From Sporocytophaga sp. (GTDB lineage Bacteria > Bacteroidota > Bacteroidia > Cytophagales > Cytophagaceae): a DNA stretch of 64,000 bases. A program made the translations under genes and the position numbers. Of the stretch, positions 17,011 to 26,563 are shown piece by piece (within the stretch, counting starts at the first letter, position 1; every line of letters begins with the position of its first letter). The notes beneath the pieces are model-generated. The model was given only the letters and a program-made list of their open reading frames with translations. It ran no database searches and was not told the origin of the DNA. The DNA lies in assembly GCA_024707265.1 (NCBI GenBank), contig JANQAB010000004.1, positions 558,001 through 622,000 of the forward strand, in the 5' to 3' direction.

Positions 17011-18061
17011 AAGGTTGATCAGTGAATTCGTAACATCCAAGAACAGGGACATGATCTGAAATATGTATGGTGTCAAATGTCTGGAAATTTCTTATTGATA
17101 ATTTCCCAGGATCAAAAAACTGATGATCAATTCTTAAAAAAGCTTTATTGGGCAAAAAGGTAAATCCAAAGCCGTTACCTTTTTCTTCAAATCCATTGTC
17201 CAGCTTTTTTTTCATTTTTTGATAAACATAGCTATAGGGAGTCTCATTGAAATCGCCTGCAACAATTAATGGAAAGGAAGTAGAATCGATGAAAGCGATT
17301 AGTTTTTTTACCTGAGTACTTCTGATTTCACTTGTTTCCTTTAGCCAATAGGCATTTCTCAATACTTTTTTTAATGGAAAGAATGGATTTCCTTTTTTCA
17401 GATTGTTGGATTCAAAATGAACACTTACAATCCTTAGCACCTTACCTTTTATCAGTACATCAGCATAAATGCCCTTGTTAAAATCGCTTCTGCCTTCAAA
17501 TACCAGACCATTCCGAATGATTGGGTATTTGGAGAAAATTGTAACTCCAACTACATTCTTTTTGGCAAACACAACCTGATATGGATACAAAGTTTCAAGA
17601 AAGGGGCCCTTTTCAGGAAAGAACTCCTGTAAACAAACGAAATCTGTATTTTTTTCAGAGATAACTCTTGCCAGATTTTCTTTGAATCCCAGTTCATGAG
17701 AAATATGATAGCCGCTTACATTGTAGGAAAGAACAGTGAAGTCACATTTCAGATCTGTGGATTCATTTATGGTGCTTATCCTAAAAAGAGTAAAAAAATA
17801 AAAAAATGAGAGCAGGAAAAATAAGGTGCCAACCCATTTTATTTTTGATTTCTTCTTAAAAAAAAACAAAAATAGAATTATGATACAATTAAAATAAACG
17901 AAGACTGGAATTAATAAGGTTGCGATTTCAGAAATCCAAAGTATATGTGGGGGGATGCATAATGAGAGCAGGGAAAAGGCGAAAGTGAGATAAAAAAAAA
18001 TCAAAAAGCAATTGCCTATAAAGACAAGATTGCGTCTTGAATAATTCGGAACTGAACTCAT
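17009..18061 (-). CDS. Endonuclease/exonuclease/phosphatase family membrane protein
   Basis: 350 residues. Three N-terminal hydrophobic segments (about 15-95) precede an endonuclease/exonuclease/phosphatase domain with the expected motifs: TVLSYNVSGYH, NTDFVCLQEFFP (metal-binding Glu), VAGDFNETPYSYVY and the terminal HISDHVPVLG. The family cleaves phosphodiester or phosphomonoester bonds in nucleic acids, inositol phosphates or lipids; substrate not predictable, but membrane anchoring and an extracytoplasmic domain point away from DNA repair. Start chosen at MSSVPNYSRRNLV, followed by the first helix. Confidence 0.82.
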   Translation of the reverse strand: MSSVPNYSRRNLVFIGNCFLIFFYLTFAFSLLSLCIPPHILWISEIATLLIPVFVYFNCIIILFLFFFKKKSKIKWVGTLFFLLSFFYFFTLFRISTINESTDLKCDFTVLSYNVSGYHISHELGFKENLARVISEKNTDFVCLQEFFPEKGPFLETLYPYQVVFAKKNVVGVTIFSKYPIIRNGLVFEGRSDFNKGIYADVLIKGKVLRIVSVHFESNNLKKGNPFFPLKKVLRNAYWLKETSEIRSTQVKKLIAFIDSTSFPLIVAGDFNETPYSYVYQKMKKKLDNGFEEKGNGFGFTFLPNKAFLRIDHQFFDPGKLSIRNFQTFDTIHISDHVPVLGCYEFTDQP

Positions 18062-18167
18062 AATGAATTTTAAATATTAATCTTACTTCATAAGTAAGGA
18101 AATTGAGAGGCGAATTTAAAGATAATTTTTACTAACTTTTAAATACTAAATAAATGTCAATGATAAT

Positions 18168-18881
18168 TTATTGATCAGATTTCAAGTGTATCCTAAAATA
18201 GGGTTGTTTCGATATGTCAGCATTCAGCGAATAAAAGACAAATGAACGGTAAGGAGGTGCATTTGCCTCAGGCGCCATTTTAAAAAGAAATCCATTATTG
18301 TTTAATTTTTTAGTTTTTCCAGCTATATTCCTGAGTAGATTAGTCACATCTAATTCAATAAAAGTGGGAAGGTTTTCCGGAACAGTAAAGACTATATAAT
18401 CTTCTGGTAATTCAGAATAACGAGGTTGATTGATCCAGGATAAAGTCGTCATATCCCAGGAATCCTTAACAAGACATACCTGTACATTATTTTGATTAAA
18501 AGTTTGATTGACGATATCAGGAACAGTTTCATCAGAGCCGGTAGGCTTAGGATAAAGTATTAAGGCTGCAGACATTACTTCTTCACTGCTTTTTATTTCA
18601 GAAAGGTTTATATTTAAATAAGAGCGATACCGTGCGGGATCACCGAATCTGGTCCAATTGGCAACTATATTATGACGGTCTCCACGCCCATTGGTTGTTT
18701 CCAGGGTGATATGCGAATTTAGATAGGCATCTCCATCACCCTTGGAATTTAGATCCTGCCTTATTTCAATGGTCCTTTCTACCTTTTCCTGAGGCAATGG
18801 ACAATGATGTTCACAAGAAGATGCAAGCAAAAATAAAGGGAATAAGATATGAAAAATAATAAGCTTTTCAGGTATAATCAT
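18168..18881 (-). CDS. DNRLRE-domain lipoprotein
   Basis: 237 residues with a lipoprotein signal (lipobox LLASSC, Cys about 23). The rest is a single beta-rich domain of the DNRLRE/CBM96-like type: initial TIEIRQDL, NIVANWTRFGDPARYRSYLN and a WINQPRYSELPEDYI stretch matching the usual WNNQP motif. Such domains bind polysaccharide or act as structural spacers on secreted proteins. No catalytic part is present. It stands alone between two genes of different function. Confidence 0.75.
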   Translation of the reverse strand: MIIPEKLIIFHILFPLFLLASSCEHHCPLPQEKVERTIEIRQDLNSKGDGDAYLNSHITLETTNGRGDRHNIVANWTRFGDPARYRSYLNINLSEIKSSEEVMSAALILYPKPTGSDETVPDIVNQTFNQNNVQVCLVKDSWDMTTLSWINQPRYSELPEDYIVFTVPENLPTFIELDVTNLLRNIAGKTKKLNNNGFLFKMAPEANAPPYRSFVFYSLNADISKQPYFRIHLKSDQ

Positions 18882-18944
18882 ATTTTACTAAAAAATGAAA
18901 AGAATCATTGAAAATGGGTATTAAGTCCTTCAATATCTGTTTTT

Positions 18945-18977
18945 TTTGTAAATTTTGGAATATAATTTATACTTTTG
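18945..18977 (+). promoter_or_regulatory. Bacteroidetes-type promoter for the sigma cassette
   Basis: TTTG at 18945-18948 and TACTTTTG at 18970-18977 (fits TAnnTTTG) are 21 bases apart, close to the Bacteroidetes -33/-7 spacing. The sigma gene starts 18 bases after the -7 element. Confidence 0.45.
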
Positions 18978-18995
18978 TTTTCCAACACTTAATTA

Positions 18996-19613
18996 ATGGT
19001 GCTTTCAGATAACGATATCGTTAGAGGTTGTGCGAAAGGAGATATAAAATCTCAGGAGGCTTTATTTAAAAAATATGGTCCTGACCTGAAAAAATTATCT
19101 TTCCGGTATTCTAAAAGTGTTGAAGATGCAAAAGATATTTTTCAGGAAGCTTTCATTAAAATTTTTAAAGATATAAACTCTTTCCGTAATGAAGGAGCTT
19201 TAATAGGTTGGATGAAAAGGGTGACTGTAAACACTGCAATCTCTTTTTACAGAAAAAAGAGCAATTCAGGATTTTTTCATTTGTCAATTGAACCCGAATC
19301 TGAAGAGGAACCAGGAGGAAGGGGTAATAGCTATCAAAAATATTTTAATGAAACAGAGGAAATCAAAGACGAAGATTTTAGTGAGTATGAAAAAGCTTTG
19401 TCAAAACTTACTTACGAACAGTTAATAAATCTTATAAAGTCTCTTGATCCTCCTCAAAATATCATTTTTAACATGTTTTATATTGAAAATTATTCCCACA
19501 AGGAAATTGCCAAGGAATTGAACATTAGTGAAAATAATTGCAGAACTTTACTCCACAGGTCTAAAAAGAAGTTAAAGGATTCCATCAGAGTTTTAATTTA
19601 CCATTCAGTATAA
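18996..19613 (+). CDS. ECF-type RNA polymerase sigma factor
   Basis: 205 residues. Region 2 has the typical SVEDAKDIFQEAFIKIFKDI and GWMKRVTVNTAISFYRKK; a charged linker follows (EPESEEEPGGRG); region 4 is DPPQNIIFNMFYIENYSHKE with the recognition helix ELNISENNCRTLLHRSKKKL. This is the common Bacteroidetes ECF group. It is followed after two bases by a membrane protein and then an outer-membrane protein, a cassette parallel to the one at 9.4-12.8 kb. Confidence 0.9.
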   Translation: MVLSDNDIVRGCAKGDIKSQEALFKKYGPDLKKLSFRYSKSVEDAKDIFQEAFIKIFKDINSFRNEGALIGWMKRVTVNTAISFYRKKSNSGFFHLSIEPESEEEPGGRGNSYQKYFNETEEIKDEDFSEYEKALSKLTYEQLINLIKSLDPPQNIIFNMFYIENYSHKEIAKELNISENNCRTLLHRSKKKLKDSIRVLIYHSV

Positions 19614-19615
19614 GC

Positions 19616-20239
19616 ATGGAGGACCACAAGGACATAGGTATTTTGATTAAGAACCGCATGGAATATGCGGAGAAGGAGGAGCTTTTTGACTTTGATAGTG
19701 AATGGCTGGCAATTAAACCTATTGTCAAAAAAAATAATTTTATTACCTGGAGGCTTAATACATTTAATATTTATTATCTGATATTTTTAATAGCTTCTTT
19801 ATCATTGCTTCTATATTATATATTCTTATCGCCAAAGCAAGAACTGGTTAAAAACGCAAAGGTGAGTGGTGTATTAGAAACTATTACAGTAAAAAAGGAC
19901 AATAATTCAAACAAGCCTGTCAGTAATGATAAAAACGTATCATTGAGTAATCATTCTGTCATTACTCCATATAATAAATCAGGAGGGAGGACTTTAGGTG
20001 TATCAAAAGAGACCAAGGATTCTGCTAATAAAAATTCATTAGGCCCTGTAATAACACCCTTTCCGGTTTCAGATACACTTTCCCGTCTGAAGGTAAATGT
20101 AGAGCTTCAATCAGTTCAGGCCGCAGAACTGCAGCAGGAGCCAAAACAAAACAAACCTGTAATTACATTAAATAAACAGGATACAATTATTAAAACAGAT
20201 ACATTGAGGAAAGTCAAAACGAAAAAGATTTTTAAATAA
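19616..20239 (+). CDS. Single-pass membrane protein, probable anti-sigma partner
   Basis: 207 residues: an acidic cytoplasmic N-terminus of about 50 residues (DIGILIKNRMEYAEKEEL, FDFDSEWLAIKP), one membrane helix (about 53-73) and a low-complexity Lys/Asn/Ser-rich periplasmic part. The short N-terminal motif resembles proteins encoded directly after ECF sigma factors in Bacteroidetes. No zinc-binding anti-sigma motif is seen. Anti-sigma function is inferred from position and topology. Confidence 0.65.
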   Translation: MEDHKDIGILIKNRMEYAEKEELFDFDSEWLAIKPIVKKNNFITWRLNTFNIYYLIFLIASLSLLLYYIFLSPKQELVKNAKVSGVLETITVKKDNNSNKPVSNDKNVSLSNHSVITPYNKSGGRTLGVSKETKDSANKNSLGPVITPFPVSDTLSRLKVNVELQSVQAAELQQEPKQNKPVITLNKQDTIIKTDTLRKVKTKKIFK

Positions 20240-20248
20240 TATCATTAC

Positions 20249-21007
20249 ATGAGACTTACTTTTTTAACTTTTTTATTTTCAACCCACTCCTTACTGGCGC
20301 AGGTAGATACCTTGTTTAAGCAGGGGATAGAAGCTGATACCATCATCATAAAAAAAGCACCTGTCACTGTATCTCAGCAATTTGTTTTAGATGAATATCT
20401 TTATAAAGAAGTAGAGCATTTCTTCTTTGTCAAACCTTATATTTCATATCTGTATTTTCAGAATTATTTGTCCGGAAATGAGGGGTTACTGGCGCAAGCC
20501 TTTTGCTATAGCGTAAGGGAAAAGAATAGTTATAATCTTAGTATTGATCTGGGTTATAGTTTTAAAAGGTTCAATTTTCTTTTAGGATATTCCTATCTTT
20601 CTTACAACGAAAAGGTGTTGCTGTACAAGGAAAACGATTCGTATCAAAATCATTTTGTGCAGAACCATATTTCAGCCAAGGTTTCATTGGATCTGAACTA
20701 TAAGAAAATTAAAATAGCTCCTATAATCGGATTGTCTTATAATTTTGCTGTTTCCGCTAATACCGTATATCCTGTTTTAAAGGATAATGTTATTGCATTT
20801 GAAAAGTCAGATGATTTCCAAAAGTCAAGAACTTTTTATATTCTGGCAGGGCTGGAACTGAAAGCATTTAACTCCAGACGAATGAGCCCGTTTGCAGGAG
20901 TAAGTTATATGAGAAGCTTATTTCCAGAAGGAAAAGGAGGAAAGTTCGATTTTTCCTATACGAAAAATATTTTTATATGGTCTTTAGGGCTCATGGTTAA
21001 GTTTTAA
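20249..21007 (+). CDS. Outer-membrane beta-barrel protein, unknown
   Basis: 252 residues with a signal peptide (MRLTFLTFLFSTHSLLAQ). The mature part alternates amphipathic beta-strands (SIDLGYSFKRFNFLLGYSYL) and ends with an aromatic-rich strand (WSLGLMVKF), as expected for barrels folded by the BAM complex. It starts nine bases after the membrane protein, third gene of the sigma cassette, and may be a target or signal-input protein for it. No named family recognised. Confidence 0.65.
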   Translation: MRLTFLTFLFSTHSLLAQVDTLFKQGIEADTIIIKKAPVTVSQQFVLDEYLYKEVEHFFFVKPYISYLYFQNYLSGNEGLLAQAFCYSVREKNSYNLSIDLGYSFKRFNFLLGYSYLSYNEKVLLYKENDSYQNHFVQNHISAKVSLDLNYKKIKIAPIIGLSYNFAVSANTVYPVLKDNVIAFEKSDDFQKSRTFYILAGLELKAFNSRRMSPFAGVSYMRSLFPEGKGGKFDFSYTKNIFIWSLGLMVKF

Positions 21008-21117
21008 ATTTCTTACTCTTTCATTTAAAAAGAATATTCCCAGATTACCACCGTTCTATTGCAGTCAATTCAGTTTCTCGTCAGAAACTTGGCAAAGTCT
21101 TATTACTCTTATTCTGC

Positions 21118-21858
21118 ATGGACGCACGCTTATATTTATTCGTTTTTCTATTCTTATTTAATATTAGTGGTATATATGCCCAGACTGATACATCGACTAT
21201 TTTGAAGAAAAAAAAGTGGTATCAGAGAAATTCATTAAAATATTTTGCGGCTCCTGCAATGTTAGTTGGTTATGGAGTTTCAGTATCAGGAAATCATGGC
21301 CTTTACAGCAGCATGGATGTAAAAAAAGATATTCATCATATATTTCCTGATTTTTCTACAGATGCAGATGATTATTTAAAATATGTCCCCTATGGTCAAT
21401 ATGTCTTGTTGAAGTTACTTGGAACGCCTTCCCAGCATGATTTTCTCAATGTTGCCTTACTTGTTATCAAATCAAATATCATAGCTTCTGCTATGGTTTT
21501 TCCCTTAAAAAATATAGTAGGCAGAGAGCGGCCGGACAGGTCCGATTTTATGTCTTTCCCTTCAGGCCATACTGCGGATGCATTTGTTGCGGCAGCTATT
21601 TTGCATCAGGAATTTAAAAAAATAAGCCCCTGGATAGGTATCTCAGGGTATGCAGTTGCTGCTACAGTAGGGGTATGCAGAATGCTTAATAATAAACACT
21701 GGCAATCGGATGTCTTGACAGGAGCAGGGATTGGTATTTTGTCTGTTCATCTTGCTTATCTCACACATCTCAATCGTTTTCATTTGCCTAAAAAACTTAC
21801 GATATCACCTATGGTTAGTCTTCATGCAAAAGGGATTGGTATTAATTACCGCTTTTAA
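21118..21858 (+). CDS. PAP2 family phosphatase
   Basis: 246-residue membrane-associated phosphatase of the PAP2 (type 2 phosphatidic acid phosphatase) superfamily. Signal-like N-terminus (ending GIYAQ), then the three motifs: KNIVGRERPDRSDF (KxxxxxxRP), FPSGHT (PSGH) and CRMLNNKHWQSDVLTG (RxxxxxHxxxD). All catalytic residues are present. Likely acts on lipid phosphates or undecaprenyl pyrophosphate at the periplasmic face. It converges with another PAP2 gene, the stops being one base apart. Confidence 0.87.
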   Translation: MDARLYLFVFLFLFNISGIYAQTDTSTILKKKKWYQRNSLKYFAAPAMLVGYGVSVSGNHGLYSSMDVKKDIHHIFPDFSTDADDYLKYVPYGQYVLLKLLGTPSQHDFLNVALLVIKSNIIASAMVFPLKNIVGRERPDRSDFMSFPSGHTADAFVAAAILHQEFKKISPWIGISGYAVAATVGVCRMLNNKHWQSDVLTGAGIGILSVHLAYLTHLNRFHLPKKLTISPMVSLHAKGIGINYRF

Positions 21859-21859
21859 A

Positions 21860-22702
21860 TCAGAATTTATAAGTCATCGAAAATCCCTGATAAGGCCCTA
21901 GTACAGGATCAAATGCCATATTTTTGTTTTTTTTGCGAGGTTTGTGGAGTTCCGGAACTACAATTCCAATTGCGGCTCCAGCTATTGTCCCCACAATGAG
22001 ATCTGAAGGAAAATGCATTCCTGCCTTATATCTGTAATAGGCTGTTAAAGTTGGAGGGATGATTGCTAATCCGTATAAAACCGGAACAAGTCTGGATCCT
22101 TTATGATAATCAGCAAATACTTTTGCAGCGAAAAAAGAACACGTGGCAGCTGCAGCAGCGTGACCTCCGTAAAATGAATTCTTGGATCCGTTTCGGGTGC
22201 GCCTTTCCATGCTCTCATCAGGATTGTAAACATAAGGCCGATATCTGTTAATCCGGCCTACTCCCCATGAATAACAATTGGACATAAGCGAAACTGTTGT
22301 CAGATAAATTACTCCGATTCTTACTGCATCCTGCCTGATTTTTTTATCAAATAATAGTAGTCCGGGCAAAATAATAGTAGTTGTAAGAGTGATATCTGAT
22401 AGGTGCATGGCAGTCTTCGCAAATGCGGGATTTTGCCTTGTTGCTCCTCGATCAAATTTGGGAACATCTTCAGGGCCTAAGGTAAGAACGGTTGCTTCAT
22501 CAATTCCTTTTTTCCCTTTTAAGACACGAACGCCATAATAATTAGATACTAAACCTCCCACTATTATGGGGGCGTCTATATACCATTTTACTCTATATAC
22601 ATGCTGTTTGCTTTGGCTTTCATTTGATACTGAATCCTTTTGCTGACCAAAAGTTTGAAAAAACAAAAAGGAAAAAAATACCGACAGATAAATTTTTTTC
22701 AT
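21860..22702 (-). CDS. PAP2 family phosphatase, divergent motifs
   Basis: About 280 residues from the chosen start at 22702, which gives a normal signal peptide (MKKIYLSVFFSFLFFQTFGQ); the frame extends 26 codons further up to 22780 but that part looks non-coding. PAP2 motifs: GRINRYRPYVYNPD, SFYGGHAAAAA (GGH in place of SGH) and YYRYKAGMHFPSDLI (RxxxxxHxxxD). The catalytic His and Asp are kept; the changed Ser may alter phosphate binding. Not a recent duplicate of its convergent neighbour. Substrate unknown. Confidence 0.83.
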   Translation of the reverse strand: MKKIYLSVFFSFLFFQTFGQQKDSVSNESQSKQHVYRVKWYIDAPIIVGGLVSNYYGVRVLKGKKGIDEATVLTLGPEDVPKFDRGATRQNPAFAKTAMHLSDITLTTTIILPGLLLFDKKIRQDAVRIGVIYLTTVSLMSNCYSWGVGRINRYRPYVYNPDESMERRTRNGSKNSFYGGHAAAAATCSFFAAKVFADYHKGSRLVPVLYGLAIIPPTLTAYYRYKAGMHFPSDLIVGTIAGAAIGIVVPELHKPRKKNKNMAFDPVLGPYQGFSMTYKF

Positions 22703-22791
22703 GAACCAGATGGGAATGGACTTTGTATATAAATCAACTTTAGAATTAAAGATTTTGTTAAATTCGCATCTGATAAACATAACAAGTTCAT

Positions 22792-23577
22792 ATGAAAAGC
22801 AATCACGAAATAGATTACAAGATTTATGGTGAGGAAATGCAGTTTGTAGAAATCGAACTGGATCCTCAGGAAACTGTAGTTGCTGAATCCGGCAGCTTTA
22901 TGATGATGGAAGAAGGGATAAAAATGGAAACTATTTTTGGTGACGGATCACAGCAACAGGGAGGATTTTTAGGGAAAATTTTTACCGCAGGAAAAAGACT
23001 CCTGACGGGTGAAAGTCTGTTTATGACAGCTTTTACTAATGGAGGAGGGGGTAAAAAACATGTGAGTTTTGCATCTCCCTATCCAGGCAAAATTATACCT
23101 ATGAACCTGTTGGAACTGAATGGCAGATTAATTTGCCAGAAAGATGCATTTTTGTGTGCAGCAAAAGGGGTATCTATTGGAATTGAATTTCAGAAAAAAC
23201 TTGGTACCGGACTTTTTGGAGGGGAAGGTTTTATTATGCAAAAGCTTGAAGGTGATGGATACGCTTTTGTGCATGCAGGAGGGATGGTTATAGAGAAAAC
23301 GCTCCAGGCAGGTGAAGTATTAAAAATAGATACAGGCTGTCTCGTTGCATTTACCAGTGGAGTAGATTATGATATCGAATTTGTAGGAGGAATCAAAAAT
23401 TCACTTTTTGGTGGTGAGGGGCTGTTTTTTGCAACATTAAGGGGGCCTGGAAAGGTTTGGGTTCAATCCTTACCTATAAGCAGACTTGCTTCCAGAATGC
23501 TTTCTTACGGTGTTGGTCAAAGAAAAGAAGAAGGCAGTATCCTTGGAGGTTTGGGTAATCTTATCGATGGAGATTAG
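22792..23577 (+). CDS. AIM24/TIGR00266 family protein
   Basis: 261-residue cytoplasmic protein of the AIM24 (TIGR00266) family, a double beta-roll of unknown function that is widespread in bacteria and found in mitochondrial biogenesis factor Aim24. Recognisable stretches: [42 protein letters not shown]-like FVHAGG, and [20 protein letters not shown]. Repeated FGGEG turns reflect the internal duplication. It is divergent from the PAP2 gene and ends in a strong terminator. Confidence 0.85.
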   Translation: MKSNHEIDYKIYGEEMQFVEIELDPQETVVAESGSFMMMEEGIKMETIFGDGSQQQGGFLGKIFTAGKRLLTGESLFMTAFTNGGGGKKHVSFASPYPGKIIPMNLLELNGRLICQKDAFLCAAKGVSIGIEFQKKLGTGLFGGEGFIMQKLEGDGYAFVHAGGMVIEKTLQAGEVLKIDTGCLVAFTSGVDYDIEFVGGIKNSLFGGEGLFFATLRGPGKVWVQSLPISRLASRMLSYGVGQRKEEGSILGGLGNLIDGD

Positions 23578-23596
23578 AAATTATCATTTAATAATA

Positions 23597-23634
23597 AAAA
23601 GAGAGATTGGCAGAAATGACAATCTCTTTTTTTT
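23597..23634 (+). terminator. Rho-independent terminator after the AIM24 gene
   Basis: An 8-bp perfect stem (23602-23609 with 23620-23627), extended by A/T pairs outward, runs into a stretch of eight or more T. Confidence 0.85.
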
Positions 23635-23759
23635 GTACTCTATTGCCAAAATCCTTTAAGTTCTTTATTATAGACTGTCGGAAATGCATCTTGTATTTGA
23701 AATTTGTTATTAAAACAGTCTTAATGTAGTACCTGTTATTCTTTTATAAAGACAGAAAG

Positions 23760-24314
23760 ATGGAAACGGAAATCAAATGGAGACCGATCATAGGCGGAGC
23801 AATTGCAGGAGCAATTTTTGGATATCTTATGAGAAGAAGACCTGCTCCTATCAAGGTAGAAAGAAAAATTGACCTCAACCGATATCAGGGCAGATGGTAT
23901 GAAATAGCTGCAATACCTTCAAAGTTTGAAAAGGGATGTATTAATGTAACCTCAGAATATTCATTGCAAAAAGACGGAACATTTAACATAGTCAACGAAT
24001 GCAGGACCATTGAAACCGGTAATCTGAAAAAATCATTTGGTAAAGCTATACTGAAGGATCCGGGGACTAATTCAAAGTTTAAAATAAAGTTCAGAGGACC
24101 GTTTAAAAGAGATTATCAAATCCTTTCTGTAGGAAATGAGTATGAGTATGCATTAGCCGGAGATCGGTCCAGAAAAAGACTTTGGATATTATCCAGAAAA
24201 CCGGTATTGTCTAAAAATGTTGTTGATCAATTAATTGATAAAGCAAAAAATGAAGGATTTGATGTTGGAAAGATTGTTTTTATTAAACATAATCATTTTA
24301 ATGAGCCATGTTAA
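23760..24314 (+). CDS. Lipocalin family protein (Blc-like)
   Basis: 184-residue bacterial lipocalin, an eight-stranded barrel that carries lipids in the envelope. The first lipocalin motif is clear (DLNRYQGRWYEIAAIPSKFE), then YSLQKDGTFNIVNEC, YQILSVGNEYEYALAG and LWILSRKPVLS, the conserved block with Arg. The N-terminus has a short hydrophobic segment (PIIGGAIAGAIFGYLM) that acts as an anchor rather than a Cys lipobox, unlike E. coli Blc. Single gene. Confidence 0.87.
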   Translation: METEIKWRPIIGGAIAGAIFGYLMRRRPAPIKVERKIDLNRYQGRWYEIAAIPSKFEKGCINVTSEYSLQKDGTFNIVNECRTIETGNLKKSFGKAILKDPGTNSKFKIKFRGPFKRDYQILSVGNEYEYALAGDRSRKRLWILSRKPVLSKNVVDQLIDKAKNEGFDVGKIVFIKHNHFNEPC

Positions 24315-24480
24315 AAGATAGTTTATAAAGAACTTATTTTATTGTTTTAAGCTTTTATCATTTAATGTACATTTAGTCTTAGATTAAATTGTAACATATA
24401 CAACACTAGCTCAGTTAATTAATATTAAGTTATTTTTTAATTTGGCAAATAATTTATTTGAATAGAAAACATAATTAACC

Positions 24481-25089
24481 GTGATTAAACTAACATTTTC
24501 CCTACTGTTTTTAAATCTACTATTAGCCTTTACCTCCGCTGGTGGTGACTGGGAATTAAAGAAGGAGCAAGAAGGAATTAGAATTTATACCGGAGATAAA
24601 GATGCTGGTATCAAAAAAGTTAAAATAGAGACTAGTGTTAACTATTCTGCTGCAAATGTACTTGAAGTTCTAAAAGATAAGGAAAAATATACAAATTGGG
24701 TTTATAAATGCAGTGAAGCAAAGTTATTAAAAAAGGTCAATGAGAATGAATTTTACCACTATCAGATGACCAGCGCACCATGGCCAATACAAGACCGTGA
24801 CATGATTGTGCATCTTAAAATTGCTGAAAATTCCAATGGAGAATACATTTTAACCGGTCAGGGAGTACCGGATTATCTTCCTGAAAGAAACGGAAGAGTT
24901 AGAATTAAACATTACCAGACACTTTGGAGAATAACTCCGGTTACAGAGCATTCATGTCAGGTAGTTTACGAAATGAGAGTTGATCCCTCAGGAGCAATTC
25001 CCGCATGGCTATATAATCTTGGATCAACAGAAGGTCCACTGATCACTGCTCAAAATCTCCGAAAAGAAGTGGAGAAAAGATTCCATTAA
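24481..25089 (+). CDS. START domain lipid-binding protein
   Basis: 202 residues starting at GTG 24481, which gives a signal peptide (KLTFSLLFLNLLLAFTSA). The rest is a START/SRPBCC domain: WELKKEQEGIRIYTGDKDAG, ALKVIEV-like NVLEVLKDKEKYTNWVYKCSE, YHYQMTSAPWPIQDRDMIVH, and a C-terminal helix with GPLITAQNLRKEVEKRF. START domains hold a hydrophobic ligand; an exported, single-domain form is common in Bacteroidetes and Proteobacteria. Converges with the DinB gene. Confidence 0.83.
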   Translation: MIKLTFSLLFLNLLLAFTSAGGDWELKKEQEGIRIYTGDKDAGIKKVKIETSVNYSAANVLEVLKDKEKYTNWVYKCSEAKLLKKVNENEFYHYQMTSAPWPIQDRDMIVHLKIAENSNGEYILTGQGVPDYLPERNGRVRIKHYQTLWRITPVTEHSCQVVYEMRVDPSGAIPAWLYNLGSTEGPLITAQNLRKEVEKRFH

Positions 25090-25091
25090 GT

Positions 25092-25565
25092 TTACCAAAT
25101 CCCAAGTAATTTCCTTAATAGGACAATCTGACCTGTATGGTAAGCTGTATGATCGCAGATTAATATGGCTTCCCTTAAAAGGTTTTGTCCTGTACCGTTT
25201 GAAATAGGGGCCAGTAAATCAGCAGAAGGGTCTTTGATAAGATTTACAAAAGAATTTCTATCCTCTTCGAAATTGTGAAGACACTCTTGCCATTGCTGCG
25301 CAGTGGGTTCAGTATTTGAAGGCCAGTAATCTTCAGGCCACGTCGGTTCTTTATATGCAGCATTGGTACAAAATTCAAGAATGTCTTTTTGTGTAAACTG
25401 TATATGGGAACTTAGTTGCCAGATATTATACGGAAAATTTGTTTTCGATTTTCCTGCCAGTTGGTAATCTATTCCTTTAACAGCCCCTTCAAATGAGATA
25501 TGAGCCTGATCCTTGGCCAGCATGTTCACAAGCTGAATTCGGATGTCTTTCTGTTCATCTTTCAT
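25092..25565 (-). CDS. DinB family protein
   Basis: About 157 residues from ATG 25565; the frame can be read from 25592 but the extra residues look non-coding. Four-helix DinB/YfiT-like fold with metal-binding His residues: NIWQLSSHIQFTQKDILEF (first His) and ILICDHTAYHTGQIVLLRK (the usual HxxYHxGQ pair). Such proteins often act as metal-dependent thiol transferases. It precedes no obvious partner and converges with the START gene. Confidence 0.83.
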   Translation of the reverse strand: MKDEQKDIRIQLVNMLAKDQAHISFEGAVKGIDYQLAGKSKTNFPYNIWQLSSHIQFTQKDILEFCTNAAYKEPTWPEDYWPSNTEPTAQQWQECLHNFEEDRNSFVNLIKDPSADLLAPISNGTGQNLLREAILICDHTAYHTGQIVLLRKLLGIW

Positions 25566-25616
25566 TAAAGAGAAACAGGAGAACAGAATCACATGTTTAA
25601 TGAATCCCGATCTTCT

Positions 25617-26563
25617 TTACTGAATTTCTTGATGATGTTTTCCGCTTATAAGAGAACTACTGACAGGAATATATCCTTCATTAAAAATAATTTCTTTTCC
25701 CTCTTCACTTTTTATAAAATCAATAAAGGCTTTTAATTTTATATGAGTATCAGCTGCATAATAGAGATATAAAGGTCTTACAAATTTGTAGTGAAAATTC
25801 TCCACATGCTCATTTCTTATTTTTATAAAAGTTTTTCCTTTATCAAAAGAGATATCAAGTGGTTCTACAGAGTAATTCAATTGTGCAAATGAAACATACC
25901 CAATAGCATTTTGATATTTCCGAACAGAATCAATTATATCTTTACTGTTATTAAGAGGTACTGTATTTTCTGAGAAGTTTTCATTGTTCAGTATTTGTTC
26001 TTTAAAATAACGATATGTACCTGATGTGCTATCTCTTCCAAACATGCGTATATGTTTACTAAGTCCGGTACTTACTTCCCATTCATTCATATTTCCGGAA
26101 AAAATTTCTTTTACCATTTCTTTCGTTACCCCCTGACTTTATTGTTAACATTCACAATAATTGCAAGGGCATCACCGCCAAGATACAGTTCAACAAAATC
26201 AAGCTTCTTATTATGAAAATCAAATTTATGATTTTCATTCATTATTGCAGAAGTCATGGCTATATCTGTATCTTGTGATTTTAAAGTCTCTATGCCAGAC
26301 TGACTTCCGGAGGCTTCTAAATGAAAGGTGTATAGTTTATTTTTCTTCTCAAATCTGGATATTAACTTTTCCATAACAGGAGCTACTGTGGTGCTGCCTG
26401 TGATGGAGATGTTTATCTGATTGGGATTTTTAGTTTTATATAAAGTATCTTTTTTAACTTCAGTAACAGGCTTTTCTTTAACTGCTGATGAAAGATTTAA
26501 GGTATTTGTGCCGTCACAGGAGAAAATGAAGACGGCAAATAATAGCAATAATAACTTGTTCAC
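25617..26563 (-). CDS. PstS-like substrate-binding lipoprotein, frame broken at 26129-26133
   Basis: Second PstS-like protein in the window. ATG 26563 opens a lipoprotein signal (LLLLLFAVFIFSC) followed by INISITGSTTVAPVMEKLI and LEASGSQSGIETLKSQDTDI, the usual start of phosphate-binding proteins. The frame stops at 26126 after VNNKVRG, but the adjoining frame goes on with VTKEMVKEIFSGNMNEWEVS and MFGRDSTSGTYRYFKE, the phosphate-binding SGT loop. Adding one G to a G5 run (coding strand; 26129-26133) joins them. One gene of about 315 residues. No pst permease genes are adjacent. Confidence 0.8.

Noticed and set aside
22703..22780. 26-codon N-terminal extension of the minus-strand PAP2 gene
   Set aside because: The extension precedes a textbook signal peptide beginning at 22702 and would bury it.
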